A stretch of 64,000 nt of DNA from Actinotalea caeni (GTDB lineage: Bacteria; Actinomycetota; Actinomycetes; Actinomycetales; Beutenbergiaceae): assembly GCF_009733795.1 (NCBI RefSeq), contig NZ_WNXX01000006.1, positions 124,001 to 188,000 on the forward strand. Direction: 5' to 3'. The notes under the pieces were generated by a model that searched no databases, was not told the DNA's origin, and was given only the letters and a program-made list of their open reading frames with translations. This document shows positions 53,880 through 61,975 of the stretch, in pieces; position 1 is the first letter of the stretch; every line of letters begins with the position of its first letter. The position numbers and the translations under genes were made by a program.

Positions 53880-55208
53880 TCAGCGACCCAGCACCCGCTC
53901 CGTGTAGGCGTTGCCGAACACCCGGTCGGGGTCGACGGCGTCCCGCACCCGGCAGGCGTCGTCGAACCTCGGGTACAGCGCCGCCAGGTCCTCGGCCCGC
54001 CGCCGGTGCAGCTTGCCCCAGTGCGGGCGGCCGGCGTGCTCGGTCATGATCGCCTCGACGGCGCGGAAGTACCGCGCGTACGGCAGCCGCCGGGCCTGGT
54101 GGACGGCGACGTAGGCGGTGTCGCGGCCGTGCGCCGTCGACAGCCAGACGTCGTCGGCGGCGGCGAACCGGACCTCGACGGGGAACGGGACGTTCTCGCC
54201 CGTGCGGCGCAGCCACGCGTCGACCTCCCGCAGCGCCGGCACCACCCGGTCGCGGGGGATCGCGTACTCCATCTCGCGGAACACGACCCGGCGCGGGGAG
54301 GTGAAGACCTCGTAGGAGGGCGCGGTGTAGCGGCGCTCGCCGAGCGCGCGCGCCGCGACGCGGTTGATCGTCGGGGTGAACGCGCGGACGCTCGCGCACA
54401 GCTCGGTGGTGAGCGTGAGGGCGCCGTTGGAGAGGATCTCGTCGTCGAGCAGGCGCCGCAGCGGGTGCAGCGGCCCGGCGCCGGTGCCCGCGCGGTCGTT
54501 GATCTTGGTGAGCGCGACGTCGGTGTAGGGGAACCAGTAGAACTCGACGTGGTCGTGGGCGTCGACCAGCCCGCTGCCGTCGGTCGGCTCGATCGCCTCC
54601 AGCACCTCGGCGAGCGGGCGCGGCGCCTCGTGCGCCTCGAGCGTGAAGGCGGGCACGACCCGCAGCGTGACGGCGGTCACCACGCCCGCGGTCCCGAGCC
54701 CCAGCCGCGCGAGCTCGAAGACCTCGGGGTGCCGGGTCGCGTCGGCCTCGACGACGTCGCCGGCCGCCGTCACCAGCCGGACGGCGCGCACCTGGGTCGC
54801 GAACCCGCCCAGCCGGGCGCCGGTGCCGTGGGTGCCGGTCGAGATCGCGCCCGCGATCGACTGCCGGTCGATGTCACCCATGTTCTCCAGGGCCAGGCCC
54901 CGGGCCGCGAGCTCGCGGCACAGCCGGTGCAGCCGGATGCCCGCGCCGACGCGGACCTCCCGCGAGCCGTCCGGGGCCGGTGGCCCCACGTGCTCGACGC
55001 CGTCCATCGCGTCGAGGTCCAGCAGCACGCCGTCGGTGACGGCGCAGTCGGTGAAGGAGTGCCCGGCCCCGACGGCGCGCACCCGCGTGCCGCGCGCCGC
55101 CGCCCAGCGGACGAGCGCGGCCACCTCCTCGTCGCTCTCCGGCCTCGCCACCAGCTCGGGATCGGCGCTCGCCGTGCGCGCCCAGTTCCGCCACACCACG
55201 GGGCACAT
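53880..55208 (-). CDS. D-arabinono-1,4-lactone oxidase family FAD protein
   Basis: FAD-linked oxidoreductase of the aldonolactone oxidase/alditol oxidase group (442 aa). FAD-binding segment RVRAVGAGHSFTDCAVTDG near residues 44-62, GDIDRQSIAGAISTGTHGTG, then the ALO domain with HVEFYWFPYTDVAL, and the end PHWGKLHRRR then VFGNAYTERVLG. Oxidises a sugar lactone or polyol with oxygen or another acceptor. Start codon ATG 55208, or GTG 55199 three residues later. 21 nt separate it from the beta-lactamase gene upstream. Confidence 0.93.
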   Translation of the reverse strand: MCPVVWRNWARTASADPELVARPESDEEVAALVRWAAARGTRVRAVGAGHSFTDCAVTDGVLLDLDAMDGVEHVGPPAPDGSREVRVGAGIRLHRLCRELAARGLALENMGDIDRQSIAGAISTGTHGTGARLGGFATQVRAVRLVTAAGDVVEADATRHPEVFELARLGLGTAGVVTAVTLRVVPAFTLEAHEAPRPLAEVLEAIEPTDGSGLVDAHDHVEFYWFPYTDVALTKINDRAGTGAGPLHPLRRLLDDEILSNGALTLTTELCASVRAFTPTINRVAARALGERRYTAPSYEVFTSPRRVVFREMEYAIPRDRVVPALREVDAWLRRTGENVPFPVEVRFAAADDVWLSTAHGRDTAYVAVHQARRLPYARYFRAVEAIMTEHAGRPHWGKLHRRRAEDLAALYPRFDDACRVRDAVDPDRVFGNAYTERVLGR

Positions 55209-55228
55209 CCTGGCAGGGGTGACCCGCG

Positions 55229-56143
55229 CTACGCCCGCAGCACCTCGACGGCCAGCCGCGCGGCGCGCCCGATCGCCCGGTCGACCTCGGGCTGCACCTC
55301 GGCGGGCACGCTGGACTCGGTGAGCGCGGCGATCGCGATGCGGTCGCCGGTGCTGGTCTCGACCACGCCGACCTCGTGCCGCGTGTGCAGGAACGTCCCG
55401 GTCTTCGAGCGCACGGACACGGTGTCGGAGACCAGCTCGGCGCCGAGCCGGAACCGCAGCAGCGGTGTGCCCAGGAGCTCGCGCACCCGTGCGGTCGCGA
55501 CCGGCACCGAGACGGCGTCGGTCCAGACGTCGGCCAGCAGCGCGACCAGCGCGCGGGCGGTGCCGACGTTGCCCGAGGACACGTCGAGCACCGGCAGCGT
55601 GTGGCCGCCGCCGCTCGTGGTCGCGGCCGCCGCCATCCGCAGGGCGAGCCGCATGTCGTTGTCCGACCAGCGCGCGACGGCGTCGTAGAGCGCCCGCATC
55701 GGGTGCCGGACGACGATGTCCTCATACCCCCACGCGTGCAGCCGGCTCGTCACCTCCTCGGGCGGCACGAGCGCGAACAGGGCGTCCGAGGCGGCGTTGT
55801 CGCTGAACGCCGTCGCGAGGTAGGCGAGGTCGTCGACGGCGACGCTCGCGGGGTGCCGGAACCGTGCCACACCGGTCGGGCCCGGGGTGCGGCTGTCGAC
55901 GTCGAGCCGGACCTGGCGGGCGCCGTCGAGCTCGCCGCGCGCGATGTGGTCCTCGACGACGAGCACCTGCGGGAGCTTGACGACCGAGGCCAGCGGGAAC
56001 GGGCGGTCGACGGCGAAGCCCAGCTCCTCGCCGGTGCCGAGGTCGCGCGCGAGCAGCGCACCGCGCAGCCCCAGCGCCTGCCAGCGGTCGAGCACCTCGT
56101 GCGCGACCTGCAGAGCCTCGACCGACCCACCGACGACGCTCAT
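55229..56143 (-). CDS. Class A beta-lactamase-like serine hydrolase
   Basis: Serine hydrolase of 304 residues with the class A triad of motifs: S53-V-V-K56 in FPLASVVKLPQ, S114-D-N in TAFSDNAASDAL and K247-T-G in VRSKTGTF. The omega-loop Glu is not obvious, and there is no recognisable signal peptide, so it may be cytoplasmic or a non-lactamase member. The ATG overlaps the LysR stop (ATGA), so the two are coupled. Probably part of a beta-lactam or cell-wall response with the divergent PBP gene. Confidence 0.88.
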   Translation of the reverse strand: MSVVGGSVEALQVAHEVLDRWQALGLRGALLARDLGTGEELGFAVDRPFPLASVVKLPQVLVVEDHIARGELDGARQVRLDVDSRTPGPTGVARFRHPASVAVDDLAYLATAFSDNAASDALFALVPPEEVTSRLHAWGYEDIVVRHPMRALYDAVARWSDNDMRLALRMAAAATTSGGGHTLPVLDVSSGNVGTARALVALLADVWTDAVSVPVATARVRELLGTPLLRFRLGAELVSDTVSVRSKTGTFLHTRHEVGVVETSTGDRIAIAALTESSVPAEVQPEVDRAIGRAARLAVEVLRA

Positions 56144-57039
56144 GCGGCCACCTCCGCGACCTCGCCGCCGACGGCGTCGGCGAGCAGGGCGAGCACGGCC
56201 GCGCGGTCGTCCCCGACGATCACCGCGCCGGGGTGCTCGGGTGCCACCCGCAGCCGGTAGCCGCGGACGACGTCGAGAGCGAGGTGCCGGAACGGCAGCC
56301 CCTGACGCGCGGCCTCGACCTCGGCGCACACGAGCACGTCGCCGCGCTCGTGGACCGCCGTCCACGCCTCGGCGAGCGGCAGCCCGGTGACGACGTGGTC
56401 GGCGGCGAGACCCGCGGCGTGCGCGTGCTGGGTGAGCAGGTCGCGCACGTGCGGGACGTCGTCCTCGTCCTGGATGAGCAGCCGCGGCGGGTCGCCGGGC
56501 TCGTCCTCGGAGGGGCGCAGCTGCTCGAGGTGGAGCCGCCGGCCTCGCAGCCGGGCGGGCAGGCTCGCGCCGCCGAGCCGCACGCGCACCTGGGCGCGGT
56601 CGGGCGCGACCGGCAGCAGCGCCAGCTGCACGACCCCGCGCGCGAGCGCCTCCTCGCGGGCGGCGGGGGCGTCTTCGTGCAGCGCGAGCGAGACCCCGCG
56701 CCCGCGCAGCCGCTGCCGCAGCCGGGCCAGCGCCTGCGGGTCGGCGTGGACGGGCAGCGCTGCGCGGACGTCGCTGAGCACCTGCGCGCGGGCGACGTCG
56801 AGCAGGTGGTCGGTGCGCACGACGACGTCCCGGGCGTGGGGGAGGACGGCCTGCCCGAGCGTGGTGAGCCGGACGCCGCGCGGCTCCCGGTCGAAGACCG
56901 GCCCGCCGAGCTCGCGCTCCAGCGACGCCACCCGTCGGCTCAGCACCGGCTGGGGCGTGGTCGTCGCGGCCGCGGCGCCGGTGAAGCTGCCTTCCTCCGC
57001 CACCGCGACGAACGCGCGCAGGCGCATGAGCAGGTCCAC
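56140..57039 (-). CDS. LysR family transcriptional regulator
   Basis: Regulator of 299 residues. N-terminal HTH MRLRAFVAVAEEGSFTGAAA then QPVLSRRVASLERELGGPVF, followed by FDREPRGVRLTTLGQAVLPHA; the effector domain is Arg/Leu-rich and diverged. GTG 57039 has TACCCT 6 nt upstream (minus strand 57046-57051), a leaderless start. It is coupled to the beta-lactamase-like gene and divergent from the PBP gene, the arrangement used by AmpR-type regulators. Confidence 0.9.
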   Translation of the reverse strand: MDLLMRLRAFVAVAEEGSFTGAAAATTTPQPVLSRRVASLERELGGPVFDREPRGVRLTTLGQAVLPHARDVVVRTDHLLDVARAQVLSDVRAALPVHADPQALARLRQRLRGRGVSLALHEDAPAAREEALARGVVQLALLPVAPDRAQVRVRLGGASLPARLRGRRLHLEQLRPSEDEPGDPPRLLIQDEDDVPHVRDLLTQHAHAAGLAADHVVTGLPLAEAWTAVHERGDVLVCAEVEAARQGLPFRHLALDVVRGYRLRVAPEHPGAVIVGDDRAAVLALLADAVGGEVAEVAA

Positions 57040-57045
57040 GGCCTC

Positions 57046-57086
57046 AGGGTATGCGATCCGGGTATACCTGCATGACGTAGACGTCT
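57046..57086. promoter_or_regulatory. Divergent LysR/PBP control region
   Basis: Contains the LysR -10 box (TACCCT, minus, 57046-57051), the perfect palindrome GGTATACC (57061-57068) and the perfect palindrome AGACGTCT (57079-57086), 18 bp apart centre to centre. These are candidate LysR contacts between the two divergent starts. Confidence 0.35.
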
Positions 57087-57122
57087 TCGACATCGCGCAC
57101 GGCAGCGTTCACACTCGCGACC

Positions 57123-59054
57123 ATGAGACGGAGAGCAGCAGCAGGCGCCGCGCTCGTCGGCGTCGTCGCCTCGGCCGGTCTGGTGGCGTGCAGCGGCAGC
57201 GGCGCGGCCGGAGGATCGGAGCACGAGCGCGTCGCCCACGAGCTCGCGGAGGCGTTGGAGACGGGCGAGACCACCTACCTGTGGACCGGCGTCGACCTCG
57301 CCGAGCACCTGACGAACCTCGTCGACCTGCCGCGGCGGGTGGCGGTGACCGAGGTCGGCGAGCCGCACGTCCTGGCCGACGACGGCCCGCGGGTCGCCGA
57401 CGTGGAGCTCGAGTGGGCCTGGGACCTCGACGCCGACGGCACCGACGACTGGACCTACGCGACGAGCACGCAGCTCATGGAGGACCAGGACGGCGCCTGG
57501 CGGGCGCCCTTCGACGCCGCGGCGCTCGCGCCGGAGCTCGCCGCCGGTGGTGAGCTGCGGCTGGCGCGACCCGCGCCCGAGCGCGGCGACATCCGTGACG
57601 GCGGTGGCCGCCCGATCGTCACCGCGCGGCCGGTGCACCGGGTGGGCATCGACAAGACCGCGCTGCCGGAGCCGCTGACCGACGAGCAGCTGCGGGCCGC
57701 CGCCGTCGACCTGGCCGAGTTCGTGGGCCTGGACGACCCCGTCGCCTACGCCGACCGGGTGCTGGCGTCGGGGCCGCGGGCGTTCGTCGAGATCATCACG
57801 GTGCGCCAGGGGTCGGACGACGTCCAGCTGGACGCGCTCGCGGACATCCCGGGCGCCGTCGCCCTGCCCGGCGAGCTGCCGCTGGCGCCGACCGCCACCT
57901 GGGCGCGGCCGCTGCTGGGGCGGGCCGGCGAGGCCACGGCCGAGATCGTCGAGGAGTCCGACGGCGCGGTGCGGCCGAGCGACGTCGTCGGGCTCTCGGG
58001 GCTGCAGCGGACCTACGACACCCACCTGCGCGGCGTCCCCGGTCTGGTTGTGACGCACGACCTCGGCGGCGAGAGCACCGTCCTGCTGGAGCGCGAGCCG
58101 GAGCCCGGGCAGGACCTGCAGCTGAGCCTGAGCACCGACCTGCAGACGGCGGCCGAGCACGTCCTCGCGGACGTGGCGGCGCCCGCCGGGCTCGTGGCGA
58201 TCCGACCGTCGACGGGCGAGGTGCTCGCCGTCGGGAACTCGCCCGGCACCGAGGGTTACGACCTGGCGATGCGGGCGACGCTGGCGCCGGGGTCCACGTT
58301 CAAGATGGTGACGGCGCTGGCGCTGCTGCGGGCCGGCGTCGGCCCGGGCGACGTCCTGGCGTGCACCGAGTCCGCGACCGTGGCCGGGTACACGATCCGC
58401 AACTACCCCGGGTACCCGGCGGCGTACGTCGGCGACATCACGCTGCGGGACGCGATCGCGCAGTCGTGCAACTCCGCGCTCGTGAACGCGCGGAACCGGC
58501 TGAGCGCGGCCGATCTCGCGGACGCGGCCGCGAGCCTGGGCCTCGGCCAGCCGCTGCGGGTGGACTGGCCCGCGTTCACGGGCTCGGTGCCGGCCGAGAT
58601 GACCGAGACCGAGCTGGCCGCGTCGCTGATCGGCCAGGGTGACGTGCTCGCCTCGCCGCTCGCGATGGCGACGGTGGCCGCGACGATCCAGGCGGGCGAG
58701 GTGGTGCGGCCGCGGCTGGTCGTGGGGCCGTCGGAGCTGGCCGACGAGGGTGCGCTCGCGAGCGAGACGCCGCCGCACCCGCTGACCGCCGAGGAGGCCG
58801 AGACGCTCGCGGAGCTGATGCGGGCGGTCGTCGACACCGGGACGGCACGGCTGCTGCAGGACGTGCCGGGGGAGCCGGTGCACGCGAAGACCGGCTCCGC
58901 CGAGGCGGGTGAGGGCGACGAGTACCGGGTCGACTCCTGGATGATCGCCTTCCAGGGCGATCTCGCCGTCGCCGCCCTCGTGCAGGGCGGCGGTCACGGC
59001 GCGGGTGCGGCGGGCGAGGTCGTCGAGAGCTTCCTGACGGAGGCCGGGCGGTGA
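57123..59054 (+). CDS. Penicillin-binding protein, PBP2a/MecA-like lipoprotein
   Basis: Class B-type PBP of 643 residues. Lipobox GLVACSGSG, then an NTF2-like (MecA-N) domain (about 35-150: EHERVAHELAEALETGETTY, WRAPFDAAALAPEL), a dimerisation domain beginning RGDIRDGGGRPI, and the transpeptidase domain with S391-T-F-K in APGSTFKMVTAL, SCN in AQSCNSAL near 448 and K589-T-G in HAKTGSAEAG. The NTF2-like module defines the PBP2a-type family, which includes low-affinity, resistance-type PBPs. Whether this one is beta-lactam insensitive is unknown. Divergent from the LysR/beta-lactamase pair. Confidence 0.93.
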   Translation: MRRRAAAGAALVGVVASAGLVACSGSGAAGGSEHERVAHELAEALETGETTYLWTGVDLAEHLTNLVDLPRRVAVTEVGEPHVLADDGPRVADVELEWAWDLDADGTDDWTYATSTQLMEDQDGAWRAPFDAAALAPELAAGGELRLARPAPERGDIRDGGGRPIVTARPVHRVGIDKTALPEPLTDEQLRAAAVDLAEFVGLDDPVAYADRVLASGPRAFVEIITVRQGSDDVQLDALADIPGAVALPGELPLAPTATWARPLLGRAGEATAEIVEESDGAVRPSDVVGLSGLQRTYDTHLRGVPGLVVTHDLGGESTVLLEREPEPGQDLQLSLSTDLQTAAEHVLADVAAPAGLVAIRPSTGEVLAVGNSPGTEGYDLAMRATLAPGSTFKMVTALALLRAGVGPGDVLACTESATVAGYTIRNYPGYPAAYVGDITLRDAIAQSCNSALVNARNRLSAADLADAAASLGLGQPLRVDWPAFTGSVPAEMTETELAASLIGQGDVLASPLAMATVAATIQAGEVVRPRLVVGPSELADEGALASETPPHPLTAEEAETLAELMRAVVDTGTARLLQDVPGEPVHAKTGSAEAGEGDEYRVDSWMIAFQGDLAVAALVQGGGHGAGAAGEVVESFLTEAGR

Positions 59055-59503
59055 CGGCGTCCGACGGTGACGACGGCGGGGCGGCGAGTGGTGAGCCGGG
59101 CGCGGCGGCGGGCGGTGCTCGCGACGCGTCGGCGAGCGACGGGCGGGACGGGACCGCGGTTCGCGCGGAACCCGCGCAGCGCGGTTTGGCGGTGCCAGGA
59201 GCGAGGGGGAGCGGGGTGCGCACCGCGGCGGCTGGGCTGCTGGTCGTCGCATGGCTGGCTGCCCCGGTGCTGGCCTACGGCGCGATGATCACGGCCACGC
59301 CGTTCTTCGGCGAGCTCCCCACCCCGGAGGAGCAGCGTGACGCGTCGGTGCTGGCGCTCGCGGCGGCCGCGCTCGCGTTCGGGGCCCCCGTGCTCGCGTG
59401 GACGCTCGCCGGGCGGGGGAGCGCGCTGCGGGTGGTTGCGGCCCTGGAGGTCACGTTGGCGGTCGTCGCGGTGGTCGTCGTCGGGAGCGTGTCGCTGGGG
59501 TAG
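59051..59503 (+). CDS. Small membrane protein, unknown
   Basis: Unrecognised protein of 150 residues. The first 55 residues are Gly/Ala/Asp-rich and likely disordered. Three membrane helices follow: VRTAAAGLLVVAWLAAPVLA, ASVLALAAAALAFGAPVLAW and LEVTLAVVAVVVVGSV. GTG 59051 overlaps the PBP stop (GTGA), so it is co-translated with the PBP and may associate with it. Confidence 0.7.
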   Translation: MTASDGDDGGAASGEPGAAAGGARDASASDGRDGTAVRAEPAQRGLAVPGARGSGVRTAAAGLLVVAWLAAPVLAYGAMITATPFFGELPTPEEQRDASVLALAAAALAFGAPVLAWTLAGRGSALRVVAALEVTLAVVAVVVVGSVSLG

Positions 59504-59650
59504 GGCGTCTGGCGGGCCTCGAGGTCACCGGCCGGCCCGGCGCCGACCCCGCCGCGGCACGCCGGGAGGCGGGAGGCAGGCAGGTGGGCGCCGGGCTCGC
59601 ACCACGCGGCGTCCCGCGCCTCGACCAGGACCCCCGGCCCTCGCACGCGC

Positions 59651-59784
59651 GCACCGAACCGACCACAACGCCACGAATGCCGGCGCCGACACCGCCTCAG
59701 CGTGCAGAAGTGACCGCAGCGGCACGAATGCCACGCGAGCACCCCGCCTGCGCGTGCAGAAGTGACCGCAACGGCACGAATGCC
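59651..59784. repeat. Tandem ~52-bp repeats (AGTGACCGCA...CACGAATGCC)
   Basis: Two nearly identical 32-bp cores starting CGTGCAGAAGTGACCGCA (59701-59732 and 59753-59784) and ending CACGAATGCC, one base different, with period 52 bp. A degenerate third unit ends CACGAATGCC at 59681, keeping the period. No open reading frame is convincing here. Confidence 0.8.
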
Positions 59785-60104
59785 CCGCGACCGCCCCGGT
59801 GCACCACGCCTACGGGGCGGCACAGGGAGGCGAGGCCCCGAGGGCATGGCGGCTCACCAACAGAGGCCTCGGGGCCGCGGCTCGGGGCCGGCGGCCCCGA
59901 CGCCGTCCCCTGCCCCGATGCACGACCGGACCCGACGAAGCACTGCCGCTCCGTGCACGACGGAACCCGTAGACCCTCGCGGGTGAGCCGCAGCGAGGGG
60001 GCTTCCGCCGCCGAGTCGGCCACCAGCCACCGACAGCCACCGACTCGACAACGGCCACCCACCCACGTCACACCCACCGCCACACCCCACCCCACCCCTC
60101 GGGC

Positions 60105-60110
60105 GACAAT
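60105..60110 (+). promoter_or_regulatory. -10-like box (GACAAT) of the deaminase/aldolase gene
   Basis: GACAAT ends 6 nt before GTG 60117; leaderless start predicted. Confidence 0.35.
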
Positions 60111-60116
60111 GTCCCG

Positions 60117-61295
60117 GTGAGCGCACCCGCACCCTGGCGCCGAGCGACGGCGTCGCTCCCGGCGCCGCTGGCCGTCGTCGACCTGGACGCGTTCGAGGCG
60201 AATGCGCGCGACCTGCTCGCGCGCGCCCAGGGCACACCGATCCGGGTGGCCTCGAAGTCCCTGCGGGTGCGCGGCCTGCTCGAGCGCGTCCTGGACCAGC
60301 CGGGCTTCGCCGGGGTCATGGGGTTCTCCCTCGCCGAGGCGCTGTGGCTGGTCGAGCACGGCGCCACCGACGTCCTCCTCGGCTACCCGACGGTGGACCG
60401 CGCCGCCCTCGCCCGCCTCGTCACCGACCCCCGCGCCCGCGCGGCGATCACCCTCATGGTCGACGACGTCGCCCAGGTCGCGCTGATCGAGCGCGCCCTC
60501 ACGCGCGCCGGCTCCCCCGAGGGCCCACCCGTGCAGGTGTGCCTCGACATCGACGCCGGCTTGCGCCTCGGCCCGCTGCACGTGGGCCCCCGGCGCTCCC
60601 CGGTCCGCACCGTCGCCGACGCGCTGGCGCTCGCCCGCGCCTGCGAGCGCACCGGGCGCCTGCGGGTCCGCGGCGTCATGTTCTACGAGGGCCAGGTCGC
60701 CGGCGTGAACGAGGCCGGCCCCACCGGCCCCGTCGTGCGCGCCATGAAGGCCGCGAGCCTCGCCCAGCTCCGCCGCCGCCGTTCCGAGGTCGTCGCCGCC
60801 CTGACCGACGCGCTCGGCCGCGACCTCCTCGTCAACGGCGGCGGCACCGGCTCGGTCGGCGACACCGTCGCCGACCCCACGATCACCGAGGTCACCGCCG
60901 GCAGCGGCCTCTACTGCCCGACGCTCTTCGACCACTACCGGGCGTTCCGCCCCCGCCCCGCCGCCTTCTTCGGCCTCGACGTCGTCCGCAGCCCCGCCCC
61001 GGGCATCGCCACCGCCTTCGGCGGCGGCTACGTCGCCTCCGGGCCCACCGGCGCCGACCGCCTCCCGCGCCCGCTCGGCGGCGGCCGCCTCCTCGCGACC
61101 GAGGGCGCCGGCGAGGTGCAGACCCCGGTGCGCTTCCGCTCCGGCGCCACGCCCGCCGTCGGCGACCGCGTCTGGTTCCGCCACGCCAAGGCCGGGGAGA
61201 TGATGGAGCGCTTCGACACCGTCCACCTCGTCCGCGGCGACACGCTCGAGGAGACCCTGCCGACGTATCGTGGGGAGTCCCGCACGTTCGGCTGA
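60117..61295 (+). CDS. Amino acid deaminase/aldolase (alanine racemase-N fold)
   Basis: PLP enzyme of 392 residues with the fold-type III barrel shared by D-threonine aldolases and D-serine deaminases. Lys in VASKSLRVRG should bind PLP; then VMGFSLAEALWLVEHGATD, VCLDIDAGLRLGPLHVG, RGVMFYEGQVAGV, LVNGGGTGSVGDTVADPTIT and a C-terminal metal-site region with VRFRSGATPAVGDRVWFRHA. NCBI-type annotation is amino acid deaminase/aldolase. The substrate is not known. The gene follows the repeat-rich gap. Confidence 0.9.
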   Translation: MSAPAPWRRATASLPAPLAVVDLDAFEANARDLLARAQGTPIRVASKSLRVRGLLERVLDQPGFAGVMGFSLAEALWLVEHGATDVLLGYPTVDRAALARLVTDPRARAAITLMVDDVAQVALIERALTRAGSPEGPPVQVCLDIDAGLRLGPLHVGPRRSPVRTVADALALARACERTGRLRVRGVMFYEGQVAGVNEAGPTGPVVRAMKAASLAQLRRRRSEVVAALTDALGRDLLVNGGGTGSVGDTVADPTITEVTAGSGLYCPTLFDHYRAFRPRPAAFFGLDVVRSPAPGIATAFGGGYVASGPTGADRLPRPLGGGRLLATEGAGEVQTPVRFRSGATPAVGDRVWFRHAKAGEMMERFDTVHLVRGDTLEETLPTYRGESRTFG

Positions 61296-61342
61296 GCGCT
61301 CGCCGCCGCCACCCCCACGCCCCCGACCGGGAGGAGAGCTCC

Positions 61343-61975
61343 GTGACCGAACGACGCTTCCGCCGCCCGGCGATGCTCGCCCCCGAGCAGGCCGAGCAGA
61401 TCGTGAGCGACATCGACCCCGCCGTCCGCTCCGAGGCCGCCCACACCGCCGCCGGCGCCATCGTCCACCGCGGCCGCGCCGGCTCCGACGACCCCGAGCT
61501 CGTCGACCGCCTCGTCCACCTCGTCGACACCGAGGGCCTCGACACGGTCGCCGCGCTCTGGGCCGACAGCCCCGCCGACACCCTCCCGGGCGCCCTCTGG
61601 CGCCTCTACGCGCTGCGGGAGTGGACCCGCCGCGACCCCCGCACCATCGCCGAGCGGTACCGCCTCGGCATCGACCGCGCCGAGGTCGCCGGCGCCGTCG
61701 CCGGTGTCGCCGACACCCCCGGCCCCGAGGAGATCCGCACCATGGCCGACGCCGTGCTCTCCGGCGTCTTCCGCGGCGACCTCGACGTCGCGCTCGAGCG
61801 GGCCGGCGCCTTCTGCCGGGTGCTCGCCGTCGGCTCCGCCGTCGACGCCGACGCGATCGCCGGCTCCGACGACCTCGTCGCCACCCGCGTCACCCGCTCG
61901 GCGAGCGCGCTCCTCGACACCGCGGGCGAGCTCGAGCACGCCGCGGTCCTCTGGCGCGCGGAGCGCCTCGACTGA
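61343..61975 (+). CDS. Conserved actinobacterial hypothetical protein
   Basis: Protein of 210 residues, all-helical in appearance, with no catalytic motif I can name: ERRFRRPAMLAPEQAEQI, then VDTEGLDTVAALWADSPADT, LWRLYALREWTRRDP, TPGPEEIRTMADAVLSGVF and SASALLDTAGELEHAAVLWR. Homologues in other actinobacteria have sometimes been labelled RNA polymerase beta subunit, which this sequence does not support. GTG follows GGGAGGAGAG. Its stop overlaps the mshD ATG (TGATG), so the two are coupled. Confidence 0.8.
   Translation: MTERRFRRPAMLAPEQAEQIVSDIDPAVRSEAAHTAAGAIVHRGRAGSDDPELVDRLVHLVDTEGLDTVAALWADSPADTLPGALWRLYALREWTRRDPRTIAERYRLGIDRAEVAGAVAGVADTPGPEEIRTMADAVLSGVFRGDLDVALERAGAFCRVLAVGSAVDADAIAGSDDLVATRVTRSASALLDTAGELEHAAVLWRAERLD

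Larger units (their letters stand above)
59504..60116. other. 613-bp repeat-rich gap without a gene
   Basis: Besides the tandem repeats it holds two hairpins: GGCCCCGAGG (59834-59843) with CCTCGGGGCC (59867-59876), and TCGGGGCC (59882-59889) with GGCCCCGA (59893-59900). A TGCACGAC-containing word also occurs twice, at 59919 and 59954. Frames crossing the region are Arg/Pro-rich shadows. Confidence 0.6.

Noticed and set aside
59651-59784. A CRISPR array or minisatellite in a gene
   Set aside because: Only two to three units; spacers are short and similar in composition; no coding frame is supported.
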